DNA of 64,000 nucleotides from Paenibacillus peoriae. GTDB taxonomy: Bacteria; Bacillota; Bacilli; Paenibacillales; Paenibacillaceae. The stretch covers positions 2,260,001 to 2,324,000 of the forward strand of contig NZ_CP092831.1 in NCBI RefSeq assembly GCF_022531965.1, in the 5' to 3' direction. Under the pieces are notes generated by a model. It was not told where the DNA came from. It did not search any database and saw only the letters and a program-made list of their open reading frames with translations. Below are positions 45,807 to 54,644 of this stretch, piece by piece; position 1 is the first letter of the stretch; each line of letters starts with the position of its first letter. The position numbers and the translations under genes were made by a program.

Positions 45807-45974
45807 ATGCTGATGAATCCAGGTGTGACTTTACTTCGTGTCGAACGGGCCAGAAAAAGACTGTACCAAGTCCAGAAGAAATACGGATTTTTAACGCATC
45901 CCAAAGTGATTGAACAATCCATGAAACTGGATGAACTATTGAATCAATACCAAATATACAAAATGAAATCCTAA
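45807..45974 (+). CDS. Spo0E-like aspartyl-phosphate phosphatase
   Basis: 55 residues (53 if the second ATG at 45813 is used), with AAGGGGG upstream. The helical hairpin RVERARKRLYQVQKKYGFL, then the signature-like EQSMKLDELLNQY (S-x-x-LD), fits Spo0E-family phosphatases, which dephosphorylate Spo0A-P and delay sporulation. Close to the AloR-Alo pair but separated by a terminator. Confidence 0.78.
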   Translation: MLMNPGVTLLRVERARKRLYQVQKKYGFLTHPKVIEQSMKLDELLNQYQIYKMKS

Positions 45975-46080
45975 CAAATGAGTTCATGCCATATTGCTAA
46001 AGGAAGAGCGTGAAATCCAATCTCCAAACCCCAATCAAAATCCTAAATCCTAAATCTTATACTATGAAGAGGTGATAACG

Positions 46081-46278
46081 TTGTTGAACAAAAGAAATCC
46101 TGTAACCCCTTTTGGGTGGAAAATCAAAGAAAAGCTAGTCGAGAGGCAAATGGATCAGAGAACATTTTGTGATACCTACCATATTCCTGCTAGCCGCTTG
46201 TCTAATCTCATTCATGGAACACGTAAGGCCAAAAAATATAGAGTACAAGTATCTCAATTGCTTGGGATCGAAGAATAA
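46081..46278 (+). CDS. Small HTH protein (phage-repressor-like)
   Basis: About 65 residues from TTG 46081 or 46084, with AGAGGTG upstream. A single helix-turn-helix (WKIKEKLVERQMDQRTFCDT, IPASRLSNLIHGTRK) and nothing else. Similar to small Cro-like DNA-binding proteins. Target unknown. Confidence 0.6.
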   Translation: MLNKRNPVTPFGWKIKEKLVERQMDQRTFCDTYHIPASRLSNLIHGTRKAKKYRVQVSQLLGIEE

Positions 46279-46401
46279 CCCTCTTTCTCCTTTATGGATA
46301 CAGGACATCCTAATGATATGTAAGCTACAGTGGCAAAGGACTCCAGGTTTCTTTAATATAGAGTGTACATAGGAAGCTTAATACAAGAGTGGAAAGGATC
46401 G

Positions 46402-46776
46402 ATGGAAATGTTCTCCAGAATGGCAGAGCAGAAGATTGCCGAGGCAATGGCCAAAGGTGAGTTTGATCATCTACCGGGAGCGGGCAAGCCACTGGTCATC
46501 GAGGATTTGTCACATGTTCCAGAGGAGCTGCGGATGTCGTACAAGCTGTTGAAGAATGCAGGCATTTTACCGAAAGAGCTTCAGCTGCAAAAGGAATGTG
46601 TCCAGTTACGTGATTTGCTTCACGCTTGTCATGAGGCGGGAGAGCAAGAGCGGATCAGTCGCAGGCTGACTGAAAAATCACTTCGTCTCCGTATGCTGCT
46701 GGAGGAAAGAGGGCTGGATACGTCGTCTGTATTTTATGAATATGAGTCCGCTATGCGTAAGCGACTGGAGGAATAG
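46402..46776 (+). CDS. DUF1992 (DnaJ C28-like conserved region) protein
   Basis: About 124 residues from ATG 46402 or 46408 (AAAGGA upstream). It matches the DUF1992 pattern: AEQKIAEAMAKGEFDHLPGA, GKPLVIEDL, VPEELRMSYKLLKNAGILP. Soluble. Function of the family is not established. Confidence 0.82.
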   Translation: MEMFSRMAEQKIAEAMAKGEFDHLPGAGKPLVIEDLSHVPEELRMSYKLLKNAGILPKELQLQKECVQLRDLLHACHEAGEQERISRRLTEKSLRLRMLLEERGLDTSSVFYEYESAMRKRLEE

Positions 46777-46840
46777 AAGCGAGAGGAGCGAAGGGCGGAA
46801 GGCCCTTGCCCGTACACTTTAATTTCTACGCTTTACCTCA

Positions 46841-47836
46841 TTACTGTTGCAGTGCAGATAATCTCGTGAGGCATTGCTTCGTCAGGATGACGGATTCTTT
46901 GGGCAGTTTGTCTAAATGAAAGTCATCGATTAAATCTACTGCCTTCACAGGCACCGGTGAATCCAGCAGCCCGGAAAAATAGGCGAGCCAGCCAATGACT
47001 GCTTCCGGTGTGACCCCTTGTCGGCGCATAGCTCGGAGTGCTACACCACCATGTCGTTTGGCCAGCCTTCGTCCATCAGGGCCTAGGACAAGGGGAACGT
47101 GTGCGAAACGTGGCGGCTGCAACCCCAAAGCTTGGTACAGCAATAGCTGACGGGGCGTTGAATCGAGAAGATCATACCCGCGGAGTACGTCGGTCATATG
47201 CATATCCGCATCATCGACAACGACAGCCAGCTGATAGGAAAACATGCCGTCCGCTCGTTTGACGATAAAATCGCCCCCCTCTGCCGCACCGAAGGCCACA
47301 TGACCTGCTACCTGATCATGAAACGAAATAACGGCATCTGGATATTGCGGTACTTTAAAGCGAAGTGAAGGGAGTTTATATTGTGCTTTGGCTACGGCAT
47401 CTTGAGAGCTAAGGCTACGACATGCCCCCGAATACGCAGGCCCTTCACCAGACAGTCCATGCGGAGCATGAGCGGCAGCCAGAATGTCAGCTCGACTGCA
47501 AAAACAAGGATACAGTAAATCTTGCCTCTGTAGTTTCTCCAATGCAGACTGGTAGCGTTCCAGCCGCTGGCTTTGAGTGTAGGGGCCGTAGGGACCGCCT
47601 ACGTCGGGTCCTTCGTCCCAGTCCAGACCAATCCAGCGCAAATCTTCCATACTCCCTTGCGCCAACTGGCTGCGAGCTCGCGTCATATCAATATCTTCCA
47701 TGCGCAAAATATAGGTTCCGCCCAGGGAACGAACGTGCAGCCAGGATAATAAGGCGGTACGAGCATTTCCTAAGTGTATCCATCCCGATGGTGTTGGGGC
47801 AAATCGCCCTCTGATGGGTTGGGCCTGTAATTCCAT
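46841..47836 (-). CDS. gluQ: Glutamyl-Q tRNA(Asp) synthetase
   Basis: 331 residues from ATG 47836 (GAGGTC upstream; an in-frame start 13 codons earlier is less likely). The class I catalytic core shows RGRFAPTPSGWIHLGNARTA (HIGH equivalent) and LAKRHGG (KMSKS equivalent). Zinc ligands CFC and YSGAC are present. The anticodon-binding domain of GluRS is missing, and the length fits GluQ/YadB. It attaches glutamate to queuosine at the wobble position of tRNA-Asp. Convergent with the DUF1992 gene. Confidence 0.9.
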   Translation of the reverse strand: MELQAQPIRGRFAPTPSGWIHLGNARTALLSWLHVRSLGGTYILRMEDIDMTRARSQLAQGSMEDLRWIGLDWDEGPDVGGPYGPYTQSQRLERYQSALEKLQRQDLLYPCFCSRADILAAAHAPHGLSGEGPAYSGACRSLSSQDAVAKAQYKLPSLRFKVPQYPDAVISFHDQVAGHVAFGAAEGGDFIVKRADGMFSYQLAVVVDDADMHMTDVLRGYDLLDSTPRQLLLYQALGLQPPRFAHVPLVLGPDGRRLAKRHGGVALRAMRRQGVTPEAVIGWLAYFSGLLDSPVPVKAVDLIDDFHLDKLPKESVILTKQCLTRLSALQQ

Positions 47837-48150
47837 ACGAAAGTGACCTCGATTCTGTGTTCCGTCCTTCAGCAATCCATATCAAATATATTATAAAACG
47901 ATCTTGCCGTGAGTGCATCCCGATAGGTATAGAAGCTAAAGACGAAGCATACATAGCCGCGATGATCAGACGGGAAATTTAAATATCTGTATAATAGATT
48001 TAGAAGAATTATGTATGACAGACCGAGGAGAAGTTCCAGAGGGCAGCTTAACCTTTTCTATTCAATAATTACAGGTAATGAAAAATTCACAATAATAAAA
48101 GAACTAAAACTTAGATTCTACGCATCAAGCGTATCATTGGAGAGATTTCA

Positions 48151-50679
48151 TTGACAGATAAACAACTGCCTATTATGCAAGTGATCCCCGAGCTTAAACA
48201 TACACTGCAATCTCATTCGGCGGCGGTACTGATTGCACAGCCGGGAGCGGGGAAAACGACGGTAACACCGCTGGAGCTACTGCATGAGCCGTGGCTGGTA
48301 GGGCAAAAGATAATTATGCTGGAGCCGAGGCGTTTGGCAGCACGTGCAGCAGCAGCACAAATGGCAAAAACGCTGGGAGAGCCCACCGGAAAGACGGTGG
48401 GCTACCGGGTTCGCATGGATACAAAAGTAGGGCCAAACACGCGGATTGAGGTGGTTACGGAAGGCGTACTCACCCGGATGTTGCAACATGATCAGGCGTT
48501 GGAGGGAGTCGGGCTGATTATTTTTGATGAGTTTCATGAACGCAGCCTGCATGCAGACTTGGGATTGGCACTTGCTCTACAAAGCCAGGCGTTGCTGCGA
48601 CCGGATTTGAAGATATTGATCATGTCTGCCACCCTGGAGGCAGAGCCTGTATGCAGACTATTAGGGGATGCGCCATTGCTGGAATGTCCAGGCACTGTAT
48701 TTCCGGTAGAAACCTTTCATATGTCCAAACCTTCGTCAACTTCATTAGAGTCCTTTACGGCTGAGACGGTAGAAAAGGCACTTCATACTCATGAAGGTGA
48801 TCTGCTGGTGTTTTTACCAGGGGCTAGAGAAATTCACAGAACGGAACGAGAATTGGCTTCAAAGCATTTACCAGCACATGTCAAGGTCATTCCGCTGTAT
48901 GGGAGCATGAAGCTGGAGCAGCAGGATGAGGCAATACGCCCGTCGGCTTCGGGCAGTCGAAAAGTGGTATTGGCCACCTCGATTGCCGAGTCTAGCTTGA
49001 CCATAGCGGGGATCACGGTGGTGATCGATAGCGGACTGTCGCGGGAGTCGGTATTTTCCGCGCGGACCGGTATGAGCCGTTTGACCACCGTTAAGGTGTC
49101 CAAGGCCTCCGCCGACCAGCGGCGCGGACGGGCGGGGCGTCTCCAGCCGGGCGTATGCTACCGGATGTGGAGCGCGCAGGAGCATGCAGCGCTCCCCGAA
49201 GCCAGCCGCCCGGAGATCGCGGCGGCGGATCTGGCCCCGCTCGCGCTGGAGCTGGCGGCCTGGGGCGTGCGCGAGCCCGCCGAGCTGGCCTGGCTGGATG
49301 CCCCGCCTGAGGCCGCGTACGGCCAGGCCACAGGTCTGCTGCACCAGCTCGGCTGTCTGGATGAAGCAGCCGATGGCACTACAGGCGTCATCACCGCGCA
49401 TGGGCGCGAGGTGTCCGCCCTGAGCACGCACCCACGCCTCGGGCACATGCTGTTGCGTGCAGCAGCCCTTGGCCTGGCCCTGATTGCCAGCCGTCTGGCT
49501 GCGCTGCTGCAAGAGCGGGACCCGTTCCGCGCCCATGGCGGAACGGATTTGCGCCCGCGGCTGGATGCCCTGCGCGAGGCGACCCATGCCCGCAGCACGC
49601 ACAGCCTGCTGCGGACGGCAGACGATACGGTGATTCGCCGTATCGTGCAAGAGAGCCGGCAGTTGCTAGCCTCGCTGCCGACAGTAGTCGCAGCGCAGGA
49701 CGAGCCTGACGGCTCCGCGGCTTGCGGGCTGCTATTGGCCTTTGCGTATCCGGATCGGATCGCGCAGGGCCGAGGGGACGGCCGCTTTTTGCTTAGCGGC
49801 GGCCGGGGCGCGCGACTCCGACAAGTGGAGTGGATGTCGCGTTCATCCTATCTCGTCGCCGCCGAAGTGGACGACGAGGGAGCAGATGGTGCCATTCAGT
49901 TGGCGGCACCGGTTGAACTGCAAGAGCTGACCCAGCATTGCAGCGATTTGTTGCTGGAACAAGCCAGCGTATACTGGGATAGCTCCGCCTCAGCAGTGAG
50001 AGCCCGCAAGGTACTGCGACTGGGCTCACTCGTCTTAAAGGAAACGTCCTATGAGCGACCTCCGGCAGAGGAAGTTGCTGCCGCCTTGATGCAGGGTGTC
50101 CGTGAACGCGGTCTGAAGCTGTTGTCATGGAATCGGCAAACCCTCCAGTTGCAGGCTCGTTTGATTTTTATGCACTTCTCAGCGCCTGAAGACTGGCCGG
50201 ACTGCACGGAATTGGCATTGCTGGATTCACTGGAATCGTGGCTGTTGCCTTTTGCTCTAGGAGCCAAAAACGTATCCGATCTGCAACGGCTGGACAGTGC
50301 TGCATTGCTGCTTGGCAGGCTGGACTGGGAACAGCGGCAGCAGCTTGATCAGGAAGCGCCGACGCATATCCGTGTACCCAGCGGTTCCCGCATTCCTGTC
50401 GATTATTCGAATCCTGAGGCACCAGCGCTGGCCGTACGACTACAAGAATTGTTCGGTATGAGGGATACGCCTCGTATTGGACGCGGACGTGTGCCCATTG
50501 TATTGCATTTACTGTCACCTGCCCAGCGACCTGTCCAAGTGACATCCGACTTGTCCAGCTTCTGGAGCGAGGCTTATTTTGAAGTCAAAAAGGACCTGAA
50601 AGGCAGATATCCCAAGCATTATTGGCCGGATGATCCACTGGAAGCTGTGGCGACCAACAGAGCAAAGCCAAAGCGTTAA
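48151..50679 (+). CDS. hrpB: ATP-dependent helicase HrpB
   Basis: 842 residues from TTG 48151 (GGAGAG upstream). DEAH/RHA-type motor: Walker A QPGAGKTT (about 31-38), IIFDEFHERS (about 121-130), SATLEA, and RRGRAGR in motif VI. The C-terminal HrpB-specific domain ends YPKHYWPDDP. Likely acts on RNA; the exact cellular role of HrpB is not settled. The stretch 49050-49830 is much richer in GC than the rest of the gene and the window. Confidence 0.92.
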   Translation: MTDKQLPIMQVIPELKHTLQSHSAAVLIAQPGAGKTTVTPLELLHEPWLVGQKIIMLEPRRLAARAAAAQMAKTLGEPTGKTVGYRVRMDTKVGPNTRIEVVTEGVLTRMLQHDQALEGVGLIIFDEFHERSLHADLGLALALQSQALLRPDLKILIMSATLEAEPVCRLLGDAPLLECPGTVFPVETFHMSKPSSTSLESFTAETVEKALHTHEGDLLVFLPGAREIHRTERELASKHLPAHVKVIPLYGSMKLEQQDEAIRPSASGSRKVVLATSIAESSLTIAGITVVIDSGLSRESVFSARTGMSRLTTVKVSKASADQRRGRAGRLQPGVCYRMWSAQEHAALPEASRPEIAAADLAPLALELAAWGVREPAELAWLDAPPEAAYGQATGLLHQLGCLDEAADGTTGVITAHGREVSALSTHPRLGHMLLRAAALGLALIASRLAALLQERDPFRAHGGTDLRPRLDALREATHARSTHSLLRTADDTVIRRIVQESRQLLASLPTVVAAQDEPDGSAACGLLLAFAYPDRIAQGRGDGRFLLSGGRGARLRQVEWMSRSSYLVAAEVDDEGADGAIQLAAPVELQELTQHCSDLLLEQASVYWDSSASAVRARKVLRLGSLVLKETSYERPPAEEVAAALMQGVRERGLKLLSWNRQTLQLQARLIFMHFSAPEDWPDCTELALLDSLESWLLPFALGAKNVSDLQRLDSAALLLGRLDWEQRQQLDQEAPTHIRVPSGSRIPVDYSNPEAPALAVRLQELFGMRDTPRIGRGRVPIVLHLLSPAQRPVQVTSDLSSFWSEAYFEVKKDLKGRYPKHYWPDDPLEAVATNRAKPKR

Positions 50680-50726
50680 ATAGAAGCTGTTTTATGCTAA
50701 TCGACTTTTTGAATTTTTGTAAAATC

Positions 50727-50752
50727 GTTTAAACGTCATAATAGCGGGGTAA
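50727..50752 (+). promoter_or_regulatory. Sigma-B-like promoter
   Basis: GTTTAA (50727-50732), 14 bases, GGGTAA (50747-50752). This matches the general-stress sigma-B consensus (GTTT-AA, 13-15, GGG-A-) and lies 45 bases before a gene of the general-stress type. Confidence 0.65.
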
Positions 50753-50797
50753 TGAAAAACGAACCACTCAACACTAAAATATTGGGAGGCAACTATC

Positions 50798-51385
50798 ATG
50801 GCTAATAACTTAAACGATTATAATGAAAAGAAGATTGTTGGTGTTTTTGATACAGAGCAGGAAGCATCTCGTGCGATAGGACAATTGCAGAGCAAAGGAA
50901 TCCCAAGCAGTGAAATTTCTGTGATCACCCGTGACCGTGACGAGTTGAGGACGATTAGTGAAGAGACAGGCACCAAAGCACCGGAGGGTGTAGCGACCGG
51001 TGCGGCTACCGGCGGCGTTGTAGGCGGCGTTGCTGGGTTGCTGGCGGGCATCGGGGCCTTGGCTATTCCAGGTATCGGACCAATCCTCGCTGCTGGACCT
51101 ATCGCGGCTACCCTTACCGGAGCAGCTGTCGGAGCGGGAGCAGGTGGCTTGGTCGGTGGACTGGTCGGGCTGGGTATTCCGGAAGATGATGCACGTCAAT
51201 ACGAGACTTACGTCGATCAGGGCAAGATTTTAGTGCTGGTGGACTCCGCTGACCATAACAGGGATGTTTATGATATTTTCCGCACCAACCGTTCGCTGAA
51301 TGCGGATCGTTACAGAACGTATGATGATACGTTGGCAGACACGCCGCGTACAGATGCATACACAGATACGAGAAGGAACCTGTAA
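50798..51385 (+). CDS. General stress protein, YflT-like with glycine-zipper segment
   Basis: 195 residues, ATG 50798 after GGGAGG. The N-terminal part (VGVFDTEQEASRAIGQLQSK, SEISVITRD) matches the general stress protein 17M-like (YflT) domain. Residues about 65-125 are a Gly/Ala/Val-rich double hydrophobic hairpin. A second alpha/beta strand part (YVDQGKILVLVD) and a Tyr/Asp/Thr-rich tail follow. Probably membrane-associated, induced in stress. Terminator follows. Confidence 0.78.
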   Translation: MANNLNDYNEKKIVGVFDTEQEASRAIGQLQSKGIPSSEISVITRDRDELRTISEETGTKAPEGVATGAATGGVVGGVAGLLAGIGALAIPGIGPILAAGPIAATLTGAAVGAGAGGLVGGLVGLGIPEDDARQYETYVDQGKILVLVDSADHNRDVYDIFRTNRSLNADRYRTYDDTLADTPRTDAYTDTRRNL

Positions 51386-51458
51386 AAACCTAACGGCTAG
51401 TTGAGAACGTGATTTAACAGGCTTTCCTATCTCCTTTGTATATGGGTTGTTTCTACAG

Positions 51459-51493
51459 CAGCAGTCCCCCCGAGAGGGAGGACTGCTGTTTTT
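51459..51493 (+). terminator. Terminator after the stress-protein gene
   Basis: CAGCAGTCC and GGACTGCTG arms, then TTTTT. Confidence 0.85.
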
Positions 51494-51655
51494 ACATATT
51501 TGTGGATCATAGAATAAATCTGAGATAAATGATGCTAAGCTTGCCGTTGGCACGTTTAACCTTCTATATATTTTTACAGAATTGTCGTTATAATAGATTG
51601 AGGATTTTGAAAAAATCCTGGATTTATAAATTGCTAGATGTAACAGGAGAGTGGC

Positions 51656-52828
51656 ATGAGTCAAAAAGAGAGAATTTCCGAAGTCGCTTTGCTGAGAGGG
51701 CTGGCTTTTGCGGCCGTTGTTCTTCAGCATTCCGTCGCACACTATGCGGTTGCGCAGGGGGCGCGCGTCCAGGACGGGGTATTGATGACACTTTTACTGC
51801 TGTGTTCCAAATTTGCAGTTCCTGTGTTTGTATTTATCACTGGAATGGTGCTATTTTACAATTATGATGGAGCCTTAAAGTACGGAACGTTTTTACGTAA
51901 AAGATTCCTGGACATCATCGTTCCTTATATCATATGGTCTCTTTTATACGAATTGGGAAATCAGCTTGCTCAAAGTGGAGGATATATTCACCCGCTGGAT
52001 TTTTTCCAGAAGCTGTTGAACGGGAAAAGTAGCTATCATCTGTGGTACATCGTAATGATTATTCAATGTTATGTGTTATTTCCTGTGTTTCGTTATGCTG
52101 TCCGTCGTTTGTCTGCGCTACTGCCATCAACATGGCGACCCGCTGCATTGGCTGTATTCGGCGTGCTATATATTTTGCTCATGTTCGCCGTTGGACCCGT
52201 ATACCAAGCGATGGATAAGCTCCAGCTTCCGGTCATTACCTCTTGGTTTACCCTGTATGCTGACCGGAATGTGATCTACTTTTTCTTTTATTTTGTGCTG
52301 GGAGCGGCAGCCGGGATGAACGTCAAGCGTTGGAATGCATGGGTAACCAAAGCACAAATGATATACTGGCCGTTGTTTATCGTAATTACTGGCTACTTGC
52401 TGTATGAGATGATCGGTCAGTTCCAGACACCGCAAGGTACAGTTCTTTCCTTTAACTATTTGTCTCTGCTGCGTCCGGTCATGGCTGTATATTGCGTCGC
52501 GTCTATTTTTGTAGCTTATCGGGTAGCGACGTGGATTGCTCATAAGGGGGGACGTGCGGCGAGTATGCTGACGGCCATCGGAACGTTGTCCTATGGAGCG
52601 TATCTCATGCATGCCTTTATGCTGCGTGTGACCTATTATTTTGACGAGACGTTGTTTGCAGACTGGAGCCACGTTCTTCGTATGCTGGCTTCATTCGTTC
52701 TCTGTATGATCTTTTCCGTTGCCGGAACATGGCTGCTGGCACGTTTGCCTCTGGGCAAATGGATCGTGGGGCTTCGGGTTCGTCCTCGCCCGACTGGGAG
52801 TCCGCCAGCCGTACAAAAGCAAGCTTGA
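51656..52828 (+). CDS. Membrane acyltransferase, acyltransferase-3 family
   Basis: 390 residues with about ten membrane spans, ATG 51656 after AGGAGAG. The N-terminal pattern ALLRGLAFAAVVLQHSVAHY carries the His typical of the family; later blocks are FLRKRFLDIIVPYIIWSLL and SYHLWYIVMIIQCY. Such enzymes transfer acyl groups onto cell-wall or surface sugars. No extra SGNH domain, so not OatA-like in full. Substrate unknown. Confidence 0.83.
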   Translation: MSQKERISEVALLRGLAFAAVVLQHSVAHYAVAQGARVQDGVLMTLLLLCSKFAVPVFVFITGMVLFYNYDGALKYGTFLRKRFLDIIVPYIIWSLLYELGNQLAQSGGYIHPLDFFQKLLNGKSSYHLWYIVMIIQCYVLFPVFRYAVRRLSALLPSTWRPAALAVFGVLYILLMFAVGPVYQAMDKLQLPVITSWFTLYADRNVIYFFFYFVLGAAAGMNVKRWNAWVTKAQMIYWPLFIVITGYLLYEMIGQFQTPQGTVLSFNYLSLLRPVMAVYCVASIFVAYRVATWIAHKGGRAASMLTAIGTLSYGAYLMHAFMLRVTYYFDETLFADWSHVLRMLASFVLCMIFSVAGTWLLARLPLGKWIVGLRVRPRPTGSPPAVQKQA

Positions 52829-52858
52829 TTTGATAATCCAATCACATATGTTCACAAG

Positions 52859-52900
52859 AGTATCCCAAAGCCAAGAAATAAGGCCAAGGGATACTTTTTT
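52859..52900 (+). terminator. Terminator after the acyltransferase gene
   Basis: AGTATCCC and GGGATACT arms with a 21-base loop, then TTTTTT. Confidence 0.7.
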
Positions 52901-53143
52901 AACTGATATTATATTATTTCAACATATGAAAAGTTCATAATAGTAAACCATAAACTCATTTCTCAGCACTTCGCACACTACTCTATATCGCCTCATTCTA
53001 TATCTCTCGCCATCTTAAAACAGGTCACAAGGGATGGAGAGTTCTCATAAGCTCTCATATCATCAAAGGAAATAGTCTATGGACGCAGAGTGGTTTATAA
53101 TGGAAGGTAAGGTGTATGAATAAGGTGTGGAGGAGGCTGTGAA

Positions 53144-53506
53144 ATGGCGTTTATGATATCCCAGCGGGCTTTTATCAAAATTTATCTGATCACAATGGTG
53201 GAGAGGCATCGCGGTTATGGATATCAGATGCTCGAATCGATGAAGGATGAGTTTAGTGGGTTTGGATATGTTCCGCCTCAGAGCGAAGTTTACCGGGCGC
53301 TGCATGAGCTGGTACAGGAAGGCGTTTTTTACCGTACCAAGCGATTGAAAGGAACAGACCCGCGCGTGGATTTTCAGGAGATTGTACTCTATCACTTTAC
53401 AGATGATGGGGAGGAGAAAGCCCGACTGTACAAGAAGCAGGTCAAAGCTGATTTGGACCGTTGCTTAGGTATGCTGCACAAAGCGGAACAAGACAACTAT
53501 TCCTAA
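53144..53506 (+). CDS. rtp: Replication terminator protein (RTP) homologue
   Basis: 120 residues, the size of B. subtilis RTP (122). The blocks QRAFIKIYLITMVERHRGYG, EVYRALHELVQEGV, FQEIVLYHF and ARLYKKQVKADLDRC align by eye with RTP along the full length: winged helix plus C-terminal dimerisation helix. RTP binds Ter sites and stops replication forks from one side. The fold is close to PadR regulators, so a local regulator is the alternative. Possible -10 TATAAT at 53096-53101. No Ter-like site was recognised nearby. Confidence 0.8.
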   Translation: MAFMISQRAFIKIYLITMVERHRGYGYQMLESMKDEFSGFGYVPPQSEVYRALHELVQEGVFYRTKRLKGTDPRVDFQEIVLYHFTDDGEEKARLYKKQVKADLDRCLGMLHKAEQDNYS

Positions 53507-53522
53507 CCACGAAAGGATGAGA

Positions 53523-54530
53523 ATGATGGGTAGAAAGCTGAAATGGGGAATTTTAGGCACTGCGGAGATCGCCCAAATCGCTGTAATTCCTGCGATTCAG
53601 CAATCCGAACGCGGAGAAGTGCTTGGGATTGCTAGTCGTAATGCGGATAAAGCCGCTGAGGCCGCCCGGGAGTTCGATATTCCAAAAAGTTATGGAAGCT
53701 ATGATGAACTGTTGGCTGATCCCGAAATCGGAGCGGTGTACATTCCGTTGCCAAACCATCTGCATGAAGAGTGGACCATTCGGGCGGCGGAGGCTGGGAA
53801 GCACGTTTTGTGTGAAAAACCATCTTCTCTTAGCTCGGCCGGTACAAGCCGCATGATTGAAGCATGTCAACGTGCAGGAGTGATCTTTGCAGAGGCTTTT
53901 ATGTATCGTTATCATCCCAAACATCGAAGAATTAAGGAAATTATCAATAGTGGGGAAATTGGTGACATTCGCGGCATCCATTGCACGTTTACGTTTAACA
54001 ATACCGATCAGGCAGATAATGTGCGCTTTAATAAAAACATGGGCGGCGGCTCGCTATATGATGTGGGTGTCTATCCGATATCAGCCGCTCGTATGTATTT
54101 GGATCGGGAGCCGGAGGCAGTGACGGTACATGCCTTATTTTCCCCGGAGCATGACAACGTCGATATGATGGCTTCCGGCTTGCTGGAATTTCCGGGTGGA
54201 ATCAATCTTACTTTCGATTGTGGCATGTGGGCAGCCAATCGTTCCAACATGGAAATTCTCGGTAGCAAGGGTACGATTGCGATGCCCAAAATGTTCGGCT
54301 GGGAAAGAACGTCTGTGGTACCGCAAATTTTCGTCCACGTCGGTTCGGTTACGCGTGAGGAACGTCTGAAAGGTTTTAATTCTTTTGAACTGCAAGCGGA
54401 TGCTTTTGCTAAAGCAGTGCTTGACGGTGTCCCGTTGCCGTATGAGCCAGAAGATGCGGTGAGCAATATGAAGGTGATCGATGCTTGTATTGAGTCAGCT
54501 CGCAGTCGGAAACGGATAGAAATTGGATAA
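53523..54530 (+). CDS. Gfo/Idh/MocA-family oxidoreductase
   Basis: About 335 residues; ATG 53523 or 53526 is preferred over 53517 because AAAGGA needs spacing. NAD(P)-binding GILGTAEIAQIAVIPA, the EKP motif HVLCEKPSS with catalytic Lys, and the C-terminal beta-sheet with GGGSLYDVGVY are all present. It oxidises or reduces a sugar or cyclitol hydroxyl; substrate unknown. 16 bases after rtp, perhaps co-transcribed. Confidence 0.87.
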   Translation: MMGRKLKWGILGTAEIAQIAVIPAIQQSERGEVLGIASRNADKAAEAAREFDIPKSYGSYDELLADPEIGAVYIPLPNHLHEEWTIRAAEAGKHVLCEKPSSLSSAGTSRMIEACQRAGVIFAEAFMYRYHPKHRRIKEIINSGEIGDIRGIHCTFTFNNTDQADNVRFNKNMGGGSLYDVGVYPISAARMYLDREPEAVTVHALFSPEHDNVDMMASGLLEFPGGINLTFDCGMWAANRSNMEILGSKGTIAMPKMFGWERTSVVPQIFVHVGSVTREERLKGFNSFELQADAFAKAVLDGVPLPYEPEDAVSNMKVIDACIESARSRKRIEIG

Positions 54531-54557
54531 GCGGTGTACCGTATTCCTAGAAGATCT

Positions 54558-54595
54558 AAAAAAGCAGCCTTGTCAAAAGGACAAGCTGCTTTTTT
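54558..54595. terminator. Bidirectional terminator
   Basis: AAAAAAGCAGCCTTGTC and GACAAGCTGCTTTTTT, serving the convergent genes on both sides. Confidence 0.88.
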
Positions 54596-54644
54596 AGATG
54601 ACAAATACATAGGTATTTTCAATAAGTCTTTGGGCATTCGAGCA

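Noticed and set aside
48868..49650. Minus-strand open frame of 260 codons inside hrpB
   Set aside because: Arises from the high GC content of this hrpB segment; the plus strand has the clear helicase motifs.
52930..53143. Ter sites for the RTP homologue
   Set aside because: No stretch resembling the paired B. subtilis Ter motifs was found between the acyltransferase and rtp genes.
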